Shown piece after piece: positions 62,538 to 64,000 of a stretch of DNA of 64,000 nt. The position numbers and the translations under genes are program-made. The notes below the pieces were generated by a model that worked only from the letters and a program-made list of their open reading frames with translations, did not search any database and was not told the DNA's origin. Each line of letters begins with the position of its first letter. Position 1 is the stretch's first letter. Origin of the DNA: Klebsiella terrigena (GTDB lineage Bacteria > Pseudomonadota > Gammaproteobacteria > Enterobacterales > Enterobacteriaceae); contig NZ_BJNO01000001.1 in the NCBI RefSeq assembly GCF_006539725.1, positions 186,001 through 250,000 on the forward strand. Direction: 5' to 3'.

Positions 62538-62726
62538 TATCTGCTCCTGCGATTTGGGGGAGTGCCGGTTTGGCCAAACTCATTCATCTCAGCTATTCAG
62601 TTCGCCGCAGCGGGGGAAAAAGTTGCGCGCAGGTGAAAAAAAAGTGCGCCCGGCTCATCGTGCGATGCACGGGACCGAGGAAGTGGAGAGGAAGCGCCTG
62701 CGAAACGGGTCCGCAGGCGGCAGAGA

Positions 62727-64000
62727 TTAATTTCCCCAGCGGCTCTGCAGATAGTTGACGGCCTGGCGGGTCTGGGGCTGGTTGAGATTGTTCTCGCGGA
62801 ACAGAATGGTGCCCTGGATTTCGGGGATCGCATCGTTGAGGTCGAGCTGCTTTTTCAGCTCCGGCACGCCGCCGTTAACCATCCAGTCGGGTTCATTTTT
62901 TGACGGCTCGCCGACTTTGTACAGCGCCACGCCGATATAGAGCCGCGTGTGGGTTGGCTTGACGACCTCCGCCCACCATTTCGCGAGTACGTCATAGCGG
63001 GCGGCGTCGCGCGCAAACGGCCAGTAGAGCTGAGGCACGATATAGTCGAGCAGCCCCTGCTGTACCCAGCGGCGGGTATCGGCGTAGGACTCATCGTAAG
63101 CCGCCGCGCCGCGGGTGTCTGAGCCGGCGGGATCGTGGGAGAGATTGCGCCACACGCCGGCCGGGCTGACGCCAAACTCCACGCTGGGGTTAATCTGCTT
63201 GATGGTGCGCGACACCTGCTCAATCAGCTGCTGGGTATTGTGCCGGCGCCAGTCTGCCTTGCTGGCAAAGCCCTGACCATACTGCTGGAACGTTTGATTA
63301 TCGTTAAGGGCCGACCCCGCCGTTTCGGTATAGAAATAGTCGTCAAACTGCACCCCGTCGACCGGATAGTGCTCGACGACTTCGGCGACGATACGGGTTA
63401 TCCAGTCGCGAGCCTCTGGAATACCCGGGTCGAGAACAAAGCGGTCGCTGGCGGTACGGATCCAGTCGCGGTGCAGGACAAAGACGCTGGCCGGGCTTTG
63501 CGACTGCGTGCGGTTGAGCTCGGCGACGGTTTTCGGGCGGGTGTTCACCGACACGCGGTAGGGGTTAAACCAGGCGTGAACCCGCATCCCGCGCTTGTGC
63601 GCCTCATCGAGCATAAACTGCAGCGGATCGTAGCCCGGGTCTTCGCCAATGGCGCCGGTCAGCATATCTGACCAGGGTAAAATCTTTGACGACCACAGCG
63701 CGGTGCCGTCGGGTTTGACCTGGAAGAAGACGGTGTTAATCCCGAGGCGCTGCAGATTATCGAGCTTGGCAATCAGCGCCACCTTCTGCTGGCTAATCCG
63801 GCTCTCCGGGCTGCTGGCAATGATCGATCCCACCGGCGGCCAGTCGAGGCGCGAGACCGTCGTCAGCCAGACGCCGCGTACCGGCTCGTGCGTTTTTGGC
63901 AGCGCCGTCTGTTTAACCGCCGGCGGCAGCGGCGTGACCAGCGAACGGGGCGGCTGGCTGCTGCAGCTGGCGAGGATAAAGGCGGTGGCCACCGCCGCGG
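62727..64000 (-). CDS. digH: Glycosyl hydrolase DigH, N-terminus cut by window edge
   Basis: DigH (YddW) is an outer-membrane lipoprotein glycosyl hydrolase that cuts denuded peptidoglycan glycans during division. About 424 residues are present in the window. The lipobox Cys in FILASCSSQPP, the GVSPAGVWRNLSHDP block and the barrel segments VDGVQFDDYFYTE match the E. coli protein almost throughout. A GTG at 63992 is not the start: the frame stays open to the window edge, with the signal sequence beyond. The C-terminus ends LQSRWGN, as in E. coli. Confidence 0.93.
   Translation of the reverse strand, partial: AAVATAFILASCSSQPPRSLVTPLPPAVKQTALPKTHEPVRGVWLTTVSRLDWPPVGSIIASSPESRISQQKVALIAKLDNLQRLGINTVFFQVKPDGTALWSSKILPWSDMLTGAIGEDPGYDPLQFMLDEAHKRGMRVHAWFNPYRVSVNTRPKTVAELNRTQSQSPASVFVLHRDWIRTASDRFVLDPGIPEARDWITRIVAEVVEHYPVDGVQFDDYFYTETAGSALNDNQTFQQYGQGFASKADWRRHNTQQLIEQVSRTIKQINPSVEFGVSPAGVWRNLSHDPAGSDTRGAAAYDESYADTRRWVQQGLLDYIVPQLYWPFARDAARYDVLAKWWAEVVKPTHTRLYIGVALYKVGEPSKNEPDWMVNGGVPELKKQLDLNDAIPEIQGTILFRENNLNQPQTRQAVNYLQSRWGN

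Overview
The window looks like chromosome of an enterobacterium of the Klebsiella/Raoultella group. The backbone genes are high in GC and close to E. coli counterparts (maeA, sra, osmC, ydeP, katG, hipBA, digH). The bestrophin has the neck residues (Ile62, Ile66, Phe70) described for the Klebsiella pneumoniae channel KpBest. The species cannot be fixed from the sequence alone. I see no tRNA, rRNA, CRISPR array, prophage or intact insertion sequence.

Layout. 1-5.6 kb: 3-prime-truncated maeA, sra, a metallo-beta-lactamase-fold exported protein divergent from a LysR regulator, a GNAT acetyltransferase, osmC, and an MpaB/DUF2236 protein. 5.8-21.4 kb: bestrophin, ydeP, two LysE/RhtB exporters, AraC and LysR regulators, an MFS transporter, a ClbS/DfsB protein, a second metallo-hydrolase, an AFG1/ZapE-type ATPase and katG. 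21.4-31.3 kb: a guanidine-degradation operon with an ABC importer, two DUF1989 proteins, a biotin-dependent carboxylase and allophanate hydrolase. Import, carboxylation, deimination and allophanate hydrolysis would together release ammonia from guanidine.

The main regulatory observation is in this operon. A sigma-54 type promoter precedes a guanidine-I (ykkC) riboswitch with its own terminator. A second element, two hairpins with ACGA tetraloops matching the guanidine-II (mini-ykkC) architecture, lies inside the operon directly before the carboxylase gene. It has an alternative stem that would occlude the start region. A 32-codon ORF ends just before it.

31.5-35.5 kb: a second mrdA-like PBP2 gene, then an AT-rich foreign patch. 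The patch encodes a papain-like, signal-less protein (Cys185, His341, Asp360), a small lipoprotein one base downstream, and upstream a broken gene that begins like a PAAR protein and ends like a transthyretin-type tail. I read it as a decayed type VI secretion cargo module: PAAR carrier, toxin, immunity lipoprotein.

35.5-43.9 kb: glutamine amidotransferase, TetR/SDR pair with paired operators, an exported alpha/beta hydrolase with a two-component system and a DipZ-like thiol carrier, and a LysR/DUF4865 pair. 43.9-50.5 kb: dat-ddc (1,3-diaminopropane synthesis) and a TPP-riboswitch-controlled tenA-thiZXY thiamine salvage operon. 50.7-57.8 kb: three envelope genes (two beta-barrels and a DUF4056 protein), a PAS-GGDEF cyclase with a degenerate I-site, another barrel, and a two-TM protein with an ECF sigma factor. 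57.8-62.5 kb: hipBA with five HipB operators, then a peroxiredoxin/DsbD-like/ECF/NrsF operon. The window ends inside digH.
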